This document shows, piece after piece, positions 38,201 through 45,000 of a stretch of 64,000 bases of DNA. The notes beneath the pieces are model-generated. The model was not told the origin of the DNA. It saw only the letters and a program-made list of their open reading frames with translations, and ran no database searches. How positions within the stretch are numbered: the stretch's first letter is position 1; every line of letters begins with the position of its first letter. The stretch covers positions 25,012,863 through 25,076,862 of the forward strand of contig CM057135.1 in assembly GCA_029964075.1 (NCBI GenBank), given 5' to 3'. This DNA comes from Patiria pectinifera (taxonomy: Eukaryota > Echinodermata > Asteroidea > Valvatida > Asterinidae). Position numbers and translations under genes: made by a program.

Positions 38201-39875
38201 TAAAATTGAGGAGTTTTTGCCACAAAACATAAGTGTATCTCAGCAAATGGGCATAAATTATCAAATTCAACAAAGATATTGACTGGAGCTGGATGTGGAC
38301 CTGATGCGACATCCGGATTGCCGTTCCGGTGCTCTACCAACAGAGCTATCCAGCCCAATGTTGGCGGTTCCCCAGTTTTTGTCAATGTCTTTGTTCAAGG
38401 GGCGCTAATCAGAAGCCTTAACCCGTTATATGCCATGTGGCCAGGGATCTTGCCCAAAGTCATGATGCTAGCAACATCAGCAATGCTGCAAACCTGGGAA
38501 ATAGCTACCTGCAGTCTGGCATATGAAGGTTAATCTGACTAGCGCGCCTTGAACTCAGACATTGACAAAATGGGTAACCGCCAACATAGGGCTGGATAGC
38601 TCAGTTGCTAGAGCACCGGTGCAGTATTGTGGAGGTTGCAAGTTCATACCCCGCTCCAGTCCATGTCTTTTGTTCACATTTTATATTAAACATCACTTGT
38701 TACAATTGTCTATCAACAGAAAGCCAACCTCCTCAAATGCCACGTTAGTGGCAGACAAGACCATCCAGAATTCAAAGTCTGGTGCCCCCCACCCTAACCC
38801 CACCCCTGTGGCACCCGTCACCTCACCCAGTGTGGCACCCCCCGTGTCAGCATCTGTTTGCTCCTACGATGGCACCGTCTTCAGCATGAAGAGTGAGCCG
38901 CAGAGGGCCGCCTCGTCAAAACCAAATCAGGGTAGGCCTCAATTTTGTTTATTAAAAGGTACAGTGTGAACCATTTGTGCATTTGTGTCGTTTGAAGCAA
39001 CAAAAGTGCTCAAAATCTAAAGACGGGTGCTTAACAACTAACCCGATGAATTTTTTAGCTCTGTGAATGCTGTATATGTTTCAAGAAAACACGGTATTCT
39101 GGGTCTTGATCTCAGTTCAAAAGTTGCCATGTCATATTTTGAATTGCGCCCTCTCGTGACACAATCCCGAATAACCAACTGCGCAATGTGCACATCAAGA
39201 TTTGCCAATTTTTCTTTCAGGATAAAAATTTCATCGTATGCGTGCAAAAGCACAGCAGCTAGGGTAACAGCAAAATTGAAGAGATCATCATGTTCTGACT
39301 ATAATATTTTGCCAAAAGCCTTTGGACAACAAACTATTTTTAGTTGTCTTGTGTGTCAAACTTTTGTGCGAATGAAAGTTCCATCTCTTTTCGATTGCAC
39401 GAAAATTTACACAGTCAGAATGCAGATTTGGTTATCACGTCCCCCATAGCCTTGTGTGCATTTATCTGCCGCGGTTATCTCCAAAAAAAATTGTCTGTAC
39501 ACCAGACTGTTTTGGAATACCGAATTTGCTCTAATCATTCCCAAATTCAAAATTGAAATACTATTTGTTCTTCTTTTAGATTCCAAGTGCGGTACTAAAC
39601 GGGAAAGGCACAGCAGTCACCCGAGCCGGCAGAACGTTCTCAAGAGCACTTTCGTTCCCAACGTGGGTTGGGCCTCGCAGATGTCCAACGGCGAGGTCTG
39701 GGTGCAGTACAACGACGGCACGCAGATCGTCGTCGGGGCCTCGGTGACCTCCGTGAAGTTCATTGACACGAGAGGGGAGGTCTTGCGGTACGGTCCCACC
39801 GACAAACTACCGGACGGCGTCAAAACGAAACTGGCGCAGCTTTCGACGATCGTGGAGATGTTCGTCAACAAATAG
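17185..39875 (+). CDS. PLK4: PLK4, polo-like kinase 4 (complete, 18 exons)
   Basis: Serine/threonine kinase that triggers centriole duplication at the centrosome. Eighteen exons join in frame to 1081 codons plus TAG (3246 nt); human PLK4 is 970 residues. Approximate domain order: kinase 16-275 with glycine loop 24-31, ATP Lys46, HRD Asp141, DFG Asp159 and activation-loop Thr175 in [15 protein letters not shown] phosphodegron 297-302; a long polar linker; cryptic polo box (PB1-PB2) about 695-915; Ser/Pro-rich linker; PB3 about 1003-1081. Near-identity to vertebrate PLK4 in [40 protein letters not shown] and the polo-box [10 protein letters not shown] block makes the assignment secure and excludes PLK1-3. 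Exon 1 is chosen because its ATG opens a 15-codon frame ending GESIE before [11 protein letters not shown], matching the vertebrate N-terminus. Introns are stuffed with short transposons. The next gene downstream is KIF4, same strand. Confidence 0.96.
17569..19357. mobile_element. 1.8-kb TTA-flanked element with GGCCAAA(A)n ends, in PLK4 intron 1
   Basis: Left TTA GGCCAAAC(A)n...GTGTGTTTACGGTAAC and right GGTTACCGTAAACACACC...(T)nGGCC TTA are inverted. Contains one short frame (18304-18537) with no recognisable similarity. Nested inside may be another element with GGTTCTCCCC ends (about 17780 and 19040). Confidence 0.6.
19395..19465 (-). mobile_element. tRNA-derived SINE fragment
   Basis: On the minus strand, TTTGGTGTAATGGTTAGG (A box) and GCGTTCGAGTCCGACC (B box) with tRNA-like spacing, directly beside the 1.8-kb element. 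The acceptor stem does not pair well, so it is not called as a tRNA gene. Confidence 0.55.
19694..19968 (+). mobile_element. SINE with GGCCTAGCGGTTAAGAG box A, copy 1
   Basis: Same element as 47327-47668, but the section holding box B is deleted (it jumps from TCTCGTGTAACAAGCA to GGAGAGGGTGAGAG). Confidence 0.65.
20238..20333 (+). CDS. PLK4: PLK4 exon 2: glycine-rich loop and ATP lysine
   Basis: Residues 16-47, acceptor tacgcag, donor gtaaggcc. Glycine loop [11 protein letters not shown] and catalytic Lys in VAIKM. The third loop glycine of vertebrate PLK4 (GKGSFAGV) is Cys here. Confidence 0.96.
20750..21245 (+). mobile_element. TTAA-flanked central-palindrome MITE, copy 2
   Basis: Starts TTAAAGGGAATGTACAACAT; right end decayed (GTTGTATCTTCTCTTTTA). 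The central palindrome near 21058-21088 keeps one arm intact (ACCAGCGTTGG). PLK4 intron 2. Confidence 0.72.
21311..21694. mobile_element. 384-bp MITE, TTA-flanked, GGCCAAA(A)n ends
   Basis: Inverted ends GGCCAAAAAAAA...CGGTCTCTGGTCAG. Shares only the outermost GGCCAAA(A)n with the 1.8-kb element in intron 1. Ends about 34 bp before PLK4 exon 3. Confidence 0.68.
21729..21824 (+). CDS. PLK4: PLK4 exon 3: alphaC helix
   Basis: Residues 48-79, acceptor ttgagtag, donor gtaggcc. Reads [20 protein letters not shown] and then [12 protein letters not shown], matching the alphaC region with the salt-bridge Glu in RNEVEI. Transposons lie only tens of bases away on either side. Confidence 0.96.
21838..22311. 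mobile_element. 474-bp TAA-flanked PIF/Harbinger-like MITE
   Basis: Ends GGCCCGTTCTAGACGCCGTG and, reversed, GGCCCATTCTAGATACAGTG, flanked by TAA on both sides (21835-21837, 22312-22314). Internal CACGGC/GCCGTG motifs recur many times. Begins 13 bp after PLK4 exon 3. Confidence 0.75.
22511..22605 (-). mobile_element. tRNA-derived SINE, TGGATAGCTCAG type
   Basis: On the minus strand: GGATAGCTCAGTTGGTAGAG (box A) and GGTCGCAGGTTCACAGCC (box B), the most tRNA-like copy in the window. The leader GGCGGTCCACCAG differs from tRNA flanks, supporting a SINE. Confidence 0.65.
22951..23065 (+). CDS. PLK4: PLK4 exon 4: hinge
   Basis: Residues 80-117 plus one base, acceptor tttcccacag, donor gtacctag. 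[20 protein letters not shown] is nearly identical to vertebrate PLK4 and covers the ATP hinge. Confidence 0.97.
23221..23745 (-). mobile_element. TTAA-flanked central-palindrome MITE, copy 3
   Basis: TTAAAGGGAAGATACAACAT to GTACATTCCCTTAA; central palindrome CCAACGCTGGT...ACCAGCGTTGG near 23374-23401. PLK4 intron 4. Confidence 0.8.
24321..24433 (+). CDS. PLK4: PLK4 exon 5: HRD catalytic loop
   Basis: Residues 118-155, acceptor tgtttcccag, donor gtaagtac. [20 protein letters not shown] carries the HRD triad with catalytic Asp141. Ends in phase 0. Confidence 0.97.
25237..25325 (+). CDS. PLK4: PLK4 exon 6: DFG and activation loop
   Basis: Residues 156-184 plus two bases, acceptor cttcctcag, donor gtatgtag. 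[14 protein letters not shown] then [13 protein letters not shown]. Asp159 binds magnesium; Thr175 corresponds to the human autoactivation Thr170. Confidence 0.97.
25543..25800 (+). mobile_element. GCTCCGTGCGC element, copy 3
   Basis: Uninterrupted about 260-bp copy from GGGCTCCGTGCGCCAAC to GTGAACGGAGCGGATA. A solitary right end of the same element (GGGGGTACTTGTGCACGGAG) is at 24229-24250. Confidence 0.65.
25872..26655. mobile_element. Element with CAGTGTTGTAGTACTCGA end
   Basis: Left CAGTGTTGTAGTACTCGA and right TACAACACTAC are inverted ends, and subterminal parts share GTACTTG motifs. Its core (26110-26400) is repeated inverted at 39230-39560 in PLK4 intron 17. Confidence 0.55.
26657..27222 (+). 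mobile_element. TTAA-flanked central-palindrome MITE, copy 4
   Basis: TTAAAGGGAATATACATCAT to TTTTCCCTTTAA. Carries an internal about 45-bp tandem duplication (TGACTTTTTTGAGGTTTTGG, 26748-26830) and a central palindrome near 27029-27056 with one mismatch. PLK4 intron 6. Confidence 0.8.
27385..27481 (+). CDS. PLK4: PLK4 exon 7: APE to alphaF
   Basis: Residues 185-217, acceptor ctatgtgcag, donor gtatgtat. [20 protein letters not shown] followed by LTGRPPFD is the kinase C-lobe core. Confidence 0.97.
28493..28551 (+). CDS. PLK4: PLK4 exon 8: C-lobe
   Basis: Residues 218-236 plus two bases, acceptor ccttctacag, donor gtaagtta. [19 protein letters not shown] matches the vertebrate [17 protein letters not shown] segment. 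Confidence 0.95.
28591..29141. mobile_element. TTAA-flanked MITE with AAGCTATAGTCCATCATTTG ends
   Basis: TTAAAGCTATAGTCCATCAT at the left and ATGATGGACTATAGCTTTAA at the right are perfect inverted ends. The part containing GTTTGAAGCAACAAAAGTGC recurs near 33114-33400, 38957-39160 and 60647-60850. PLK4 intron 8. Confidence 0.75.
29322..30021 (+). mobile_element. PIF/Harbinger-like non-autonomous element, copy 2
   Basis: Same orientation and ends as 969-1691, flanked by TTA (29319-29321, 30022-30024). About 90% similar by eye, with small deletions. PLK4 intron 8. Confidence 0.72.
30302..30378 (+). CDS. PLK4: PLK4 exon 9: C-lobe
   Basis: Residues 237-262 plus one base, acceptor tctcaccag, donor gtatgaca. 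[20 protein letters not shown] then RLSLS, including the conserved NPDDR arginine. Confidence 0.95.
30858..30937 (+). CDS. PLK4: PLK4 exon 10: kinase domain end
   Basis: Residues 263-289, acceptor aaactcag, donor gtgggttt. [14 protein letters not shown] closes the kinase domain; the rest is polar linker. Confidence 0.93.
31034..31338. mobile_element. Palindromic MITE in PLK4 intron 10
   Basis: Arms of about 80 bp: ATTCCACGGTTACTCACGTT...TTGGGCTGTAATTACCTTAC and the complement. A second inner hairpin (CTCACGTTACGAAAATGTAA) sits near the right arm. Confidence 0.7.
31865..32148 (+). CDS. PLK4: PLK4 exon 11: DSG phosphodegron
   Basis: Residues 290-383 plus two bases, acceptor catcattcag, donor gtaggttt. 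[16 protein letters not shown] contains DSGHAT at 297-302. In vertebrate PLK4 this site, once trans-autophosphorylated, recruits SCF-betaTrCP for destruction. The rest is Ser/Gly/Pro-rich. Confidence 0.94.
32190..32890 (+). repeat. Four-copy tandem repeat, about 180 bp, in PLK4 intron 11
   Basis: TGCACTATTGCCCTCGTTGA (or a close variant) starts units near 32206, 32390, 32570 and 32745; each also has CCATATGAATGGTAAA and a T-rich end. It fills almost the whole intron between exons 11 and 12. Confidence 0.8.
32906..32991 (+). CDS. PLK4: PLK4 exon 12: linker
   Basis: Residues 384-412 plus one base, acceptor ccatctag, donor gtaagaat. Ser-rich linker ending SWLDNL. Assigned by splice signals and phase, which fit both neighbours; little sequence conservation is expected here. 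Confidence 0.85.
33496..34409 (+). CDS. PLK4: PLK4 exon 13: large disordered linker and start of PB1
   Basis: A 914-nt exon, residues 413-717, acceptor aaaatcag, donor gtaagttg. Very rich in Ser, His, Arg and Asp and therefore probably disordered. It ends with [20 protein letters not shown], the first strands of the cryptic polo box. A second long open frame overlaps in the +1 register but does not fit the splice phases. Confidence 0.93.
34655..34820 (+). repeat. 12-bp minisatellite GACTGGACTTGT in PLK4 intron 13
   Basis: About 10 to 12 units of GACTGGACTTGT. The complement ACAAGTCCAGTC shows it is the same CACAAGTC motif family as the arrays at 51.5 and 55.6 kb, in opposite orientation. A repetitive minus-strand frame (VQSQ) is an artefact of it. 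Confidence 0.85.
34868..34972 (+). CDS. PLK4: PLK4 exon 14: PB1
   Basis: Residues 718-752, acceptor ggtttttcag, donor gtaggaca. [19 protein letters not shown] then [10 protein letters not shown] aligns with vertebrate VSILDSEEVCVELVKE. Confidence 0.95.
35463..35718 (+). CDS. PLK4: PLK4 exon 15: PB1-PB2
   Basis: Residues 753-837 plus one base, acceptor actcacttcag, donor gtgggtca. Includes [39 protein letters not shown] and [20 protein letters not shown], the best-conserved polo-box segments. Confidence 0.97.
36314..36436. mobile_element. Palindromic MITE in PLK4 intron 15
   Basis: Arms TTATCAGCGAGCGCGAGTGG and complement, then AACACGGA/TCCGTGTT and TGTGTTCCACATA/TATGGGACACA; about 120 bp in all. 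Confidence 0.65.
36983..37395 (-). mobile_element. Full-length tRNA-derived SINE
   Basis: On the minus strand: head GTGGTCCAATGGTTACGG (box A) and GGGTTCAAATCC (box B) at 37320-37393, then a body containing CTGAGCAAGGCGCTTTACCA and GCGCTATATAAGACTCCGG near the 3' end. The body type is common in SINEs of aquatic invertebrates. PLK4 intron 15. Confidence 0.75.
37427..37792. mobile_element. 366-bp MITE, AATT-ended, copy 1
   Basis: About 50-bp inverted ends starting AATTCGGGCGATTCACA and containing GCGCCACCAAGAGTTTGCCA. Second copy at 59044-59406. Confidence 0.75.
37867..38092 (+). CDS. PLK4: PLK4 exon 16: PB2 end
   Basis: Residues 838-912 plus two bases, acceptor acgacccag, donor gtaaggtt. [15 protein letters not shown] then CLELEAAI and [10 protein letters not shown], equivalent to the vertebrate helix and FFPIIIGRK end of PB2. 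Confidence 0.92.
38282..38676. mobile_element. Inverted pair of TGGATAGCTCAG SINEs in PLK4 intron 16
   Basis: Minus-strand copy 38282-38376 (GAGCTATCCAGCCCAATGTT) and plus-strand copy 38571-38676 (CCAACATAGGGCTGGATAGC) face each other across about 190 bp, so the pre-mRNA could fold on itself. Confidence 0.7.
38720..38931 (+). CDS. PLK4: PLK4 exon 17: linker to PB3
   Basis: Residues 913-983 plus one base, acceptor tatcaacag, donor gtaggcct. Pro/Ser/Val-rich spacer ([19 protein letters not shown]), equivalent to the SPP-rich spacer of vertebrates. Confidence 0.88.
39580..39875 (+). CDS. PLK4: PLK4 exon 18: PB3 and stop
   Basis: Residues 984-1081 and TAG, acceptor gttcttcttttag. [20 protein letters not shown] then DGTQIVV and [10 protein letters not shown] is polo box 3, the STIL-binding module in vertebrate PLK4. 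Confidence 0.97.
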
Positions 39876-40890
39876 ACATGGGCCGCTTTTTTGTGAAACA
39901 GCGACCTCTAATTCTCCGCGAACGTGTTTCTGTTCCTAAGCTCTGCCAGGCCAGTGATATATGAACTTTACGAAGTGAATACGGTAGAAAACTTCAGAAA
40001 ATTGATCAATCACGCTCACTGAGTGCGTTTGATTACTTCCCCCAGCTTACTGGCGCCTGGCTCCTTGCGTGATGACAGACATGCTAACTAAACGAAGGGT
40101 TTCGGGTAAAGTTTCGTGCAAGAGCTGGAAAGTTGAACTTTGACATGACACACCTGCATCCGAATCAACTATCTAGAGCTAGGTCTAGGTCCACGCCCAT
40201 TGAAAATACGCCGGGAGGCTGACAATATACCCGTAGCCGTTGCTCTGGAAGCCCGTTTCTGACACGGCCTGAAGCGCCCGCCGGACGTCACACTGGCAGC
40301 CATGTTTATTGCATGGCCTTATGGGATACTTACCCTAGTAACCGGCTCGGCGAGTCGGTTACTTGGGCCAGGCTCGATTAAGCGCGAGAAGTCACATGAG
40401 AGATAAATCGAACACTGTCGTGCTTGCACGAGTAAGCGCGGGGGAAGTAATCGAACGCACTCAATGTGTGTGTCGGCCATTTTGGAAAACATTGAGAAGA
40501 ACATTCGCTTGTATTTTTGGGTAGAAAGAATTCGATCAACACAAATTTTGAAGGAAAATTTCTTTTTTTCTCACGACATGATTTTCAAGAACTGTGCAAA
40601 TAGTCCGGGATCTCAAAATGCTGTTTGTATATCTTGTGCATGAACTAAAATCCACTGGTTAATTCATTACAATAATGGTATTTACAGAATTTATATAAAT
40701 TGTTGCATTTTGCATCATGTACATTCGTTTTTGTTCTTTTTTTTTTAACAATTGGGAGATTTTATCTGTAAATTACAATTGTTTATATTTCAATAGTGTG
40801 TGTAATAAAATGTGAATACTGTACAATCAAACTTTGAATCATTGTACATGCCAATTGTAGAAAGAAATAAAAAAAATTATTACTAAATCC
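39876..40890 (+). promoter_or_regulatory. PLK4: PLK4 3' UTR with two AATAAA poly(A) signals
   Basis: Two AATAAA hexamers at 40804-40809 and 40866-40871 lie in AT-rich DNA about 0.95 kb after the stop. They are the first canonical signals I see downstream. The stretch 40148-40272 is a dispersed repeat also present near 15238, so the UTR probably contains transposon-derived sequence. Confidence 0.5.
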
Positions 40891-41250
40891 CCGGATTTAA
40901 ATAACTTAGAGTAAAATGAAAGAGGGATTAAAATTTGAATCCTTTCCAAATCTGTGTCTGTGTGTGTGAGAATTTGACTTTTCTGCAAAAATTAATGTAG
41001 GTTTTTGCAGTGGTGTGTTTGAACTTTTTGAAATCATGGATGGATCCGAGCTCAGTATATAAGAATGGTAGAGTTCTCAAACTTATTTATGATGTCGAAA
41101 CCTTTCTCAATCCTTTGACAAAAAAATCCACAAAAAGTTTGTACTTTTTACTACTGCCATTACTTGCCAGTACTTACTACTAGGACATACATAATGGAAT
41201 TTGTATCCTTGAGTCATTTCTTTGTTCTCGTGTACTAAAGTTTTCAAGTT

Positions 41251-41767
41251 AAAGGGAATATACATCATTTGCTTTTGCTGTAATTTTCAGAAATGGATGG
41301 AATTGGGAAGTTGGAAATATATAGCAAATATAGTTACACTGACTTTTTGAGGTTTTGGGTTCAAAAATGCTATAAAAACCAAGAAAAACAATCATTTTCC
41401 TGTAGTCTGGTTCCCTGACTCCATATAAGAAGAAACAGAGCAGTTCAATACATTGGGGAATTGTAAGGTCAGGGAACCAGTCTAGCTGGCTCGTACCCGT
41501 TCATAGGTTTGTAATCGATTGCAAACAAGTGCGATGGTCAATTGGGGCCAGTATTTGAAAAAAAAGCCAGTTTTTCCAACGCTGATCGGCCGATCAGCGT
41601 TGGAAATTGATACAAAAATACCACATTTCTTGAAAATGACAGTATACCAGGTGCCATGATTTTACAGGATGCTTTACACTGTCATTCACTAACAGCCCGG
41701 CAAGGTATTTCAAAATGATTTGGTAGTTTTATTTTTTGATGTTTGCAAATGTTGTATTTTCCCTTTA
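41251..41767 (+). mobile_element. TTAA-flanked central-palindrome MITE, copy 5 (reference copy)
   Basis: Complete: TTAAAGGGAATATACATCAT to TGTATTTTCCCTTTAA. The central palindrome at 41576-41603 is perfect over 28 bases (CCAACGCTGATCGG and its complement). Non-coding. Confidence 0.85.
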
Positions 41768-42054
41768 AAAAGTGTAAATGGTCCTATTTTAACCAGAACT
41801 AATTTCCTGGGCTGAAATTCGGACTTAATATCCCTCACATAAAATACTTCAATTTGCGATGATCAACACACCTTGGAAATTCCTAGTTTTGGAGTAAAAT
41901 CCATATATTTATTTCGTGATATCCTTGTGGAGACGTATTCACCTATAGAAAATGCTCTGTGGAGACGTATACAATCTTTTGTTCCCTTTTATGCCCATGT
42001 CTCCACAGGCAGCCGTGTAACAGATAATTCTTACAAAAAAACATCTTTTTTTAA

Positions 42055-45000
42055 AATATAAATTTAGGTCAAGAAAAAAAATTCTCGTTCAGGTTTTTTG
42101 ATAAAAAAAATGAAGACACCCCTCCCCCCCCCAGGTGATGGAGTTTTCAAGATGGCGGATGGATTCCATTTTCTCGACTCTTTAGTTGATATTTTTGTGT
42201 CCCCCTTTCTACCAGATTTTTGAACTTAATTGCTTGCTATACATAGCTACACTTTGCTATACAAAACCTTGTTAAATTTGGCGATTTATGGAGAGTCAAG
42301 AAAATTTTCAAAGTATTTCCTAACAAAATTGGAAATGTTTCTCAGTCCCAGATTCATGTCTTATCGTCATTTTTGCAATGAATGTCCTTCATTGAGATGA
42401 TGTATGAAGAAAAAAGTGGCGTCAGGTCGCAACATTTTTTCCTTTTTTGGCTATAAATTTAGGTCAAGGAAAAACATTTCTCGTCCAGGTTTTTGTTAAA
42501 AAAATGAAGGCAACCCCCCCCCCCCCTCTTAAGGTGATGGATTTTTTAAGATGGCGGATGGATTCCATTTTCTCGACTCTTTGGCTGATATTTTTGTGTC
42601 CAAAGGGAGCCGTCCCCCTTTCTACCAGATTTTTGAACTTAATTGCTATACATAGCTACACTTTTGTTGGGAAAACAAATAAAAATAAAAAATCAATTGC
42701 AAATGTATGAATTAAAAAAGGGGGGAAGAGGTGGATTGGAAACTGGTTCGTTGTTTTACTTGGCCTTTGTTATACTCTGATATAATCATTAGAAAAAGTT
42801 CCTGTAGAAACAAGCGTGTCAATTTTCTAGGAAAGAAAATCATATCCATCCTAAATATTACAATTTATATTTCATTCGATTCCAAATTCATTCAGATTCA
42901 AAAATCCTCTAGTCGTGCAGACGAAAAAAAGAAACAAAGTTATCAAACAAAATTGAAAATTATACTAAAATGCAAAAAGATGGTCGTCTTCCGGTTGTGC
43001 GAGAGTATTGTCATATAGACGGTGTACAGGTTATGCGATAACACACAATCTCCGGACCACCCGTTAAATCACGTGGTACAAGATGTATTTATGTGACATT
43101 ATTGCACAGGATTTTTAATCACAGCTTCATAAAAAATTGCTCGTTTTAAAAACATATGTGACTTTTTGATCATATGTGTACAATTTTACAATGATTGAAA
43201 CATTTCTTACACAATTATTTAATAAACATTGACAAATCATCTTTTGCTAACGTACAGATATGAAAAATTCTGGTTTTGTTACTGTTCAAAGAGCAGCAGC
43301 ACAATTTTACCATGATGCGAACTTTGACCTCCAAATCCAGCAATCAACAACGAGGTGTCTTTGCGAGAACTGCTTTCTGATTGGCCGACGTTCGGTAACA
43401 CAAAATGACTGGGAACATTCAAAATCGTGTGTGTGAAATGCTGGCGTACTCAATCACCGCCTTGAAGCCGACAAGACCTTGTTAAATTTGGCGATTTATG
43501 GAGAGTCAAGAAAATTTTCAAAGTATTTCCTAACAAAATTGGAAATGTTTCTCAGTCCCAGATTCATGTCTTATTGTCATTTTTGCAATGAATGTCCTTC
43601 ATTGAGATGATGTATGAAGAAAAAAGTGGCGTCAGGTCGCAACATTTTTTCCTTTTTTGGCTATAAATTTAGGTCCAGGAAAAACATTTTTCGTCCAGGT
43701 GTTTGGTAAAAAAATGAAGGCAACCCTCCCCCTCCCCCCAGGTGGTGGATTTTTCAAGATGGCGGATGGATTCCATTTTCTCGACTCTTTGGCTGATATT
43801 TTTGTGTCCAAAGGGAGCCGTCCCCCTTTCTACCAGATTTTTGAACTTAATTGCTATACATAGCTACACTTTTGTTGGGAAAACAAATAAAAATAAAAAA
43901 TCAATTGCAAATGTGTGAATTAAAAAAAGGGGGGAAGAGGTGGATTGGAAACTGGTTTATTGTTTTACTATTCCTTTGTTATACTCTGATATAATCATTA
44001 GAAAAAGTTCCTGTAGAAACAAGCGTGTCAATTTTCTAGGAAATAACATGCTATCATATCCATCCTAAATATTACAATTTATATTTCATTCGATTTCAAA
44101 TTCATTCAGATTCAAAAATCTTCTTGTCGTGCAGACGAAAAAAAGAAACAAAGTTATCAAACAAAATTGAAAATTATACTAAAATGCAAAAAGATGGTCA
44201 ACTGCCGGTTGTGCGAGAGTATTGTCGTTTAGACTGTGTACAGGTTATGCGAGAACACACAACCTCCGGACCACCCGTTAAAGAATATGGTACAATATGT
44301 ATTTATGTGACATTATTGCACAGGATTTTTAATCACAGCTTCATAAAAAAATTGCTCGTTTTAAAAACATATGTGACTTTTTGATCATATGTGTACAATT
44401 TTACAATGATTGAAACATTTCTTACACAATCATTTAATAAACATTGACAAATCATCTTTTGCTAACGTACAGATTTGAAAAATTCTGGTTTTGTTACTGT
44501 TCAAAGAGCAGCACAATTTTACCATGATGCGAACTTTGACCTCCAAATCCAGCAATCAACAACGAGGCAACCTCGTCCCCAGTGCTTACTTTATTTCCAA
44601 CCGCGTTTCCAATAGTAAACCCTGGATAGGAAACTTTTTTCCTGTATCCTGATTGGATACGGCAATTGGCTAGTAATGGATTTTTATCGTGTACTTGGTG
44701 CTATATATTCACAACGTGCAGTACGTGTTTTCGCGATCATTTGTCCACGTCTTCTCGAAAATACTAATTTCCTTTCCAATTTGCTCATATTAATATGAAA
44801 TATGATACTGCATGTTGTCTTGATAAGATCGTAACAGTTTGATTTCAAAAATCGTGTTTTCGTAACTCACGCCGTGCTCGCGCTGCTACGAATTGACTCT
44901 GTTTTTACCCCAGACACCGCATACAAAAACAAACGCTAATGTGTAACGCATATCCAGGCACCAGACTGTTCCTCATTTGCATACGTCTGCAAAAATCTTG

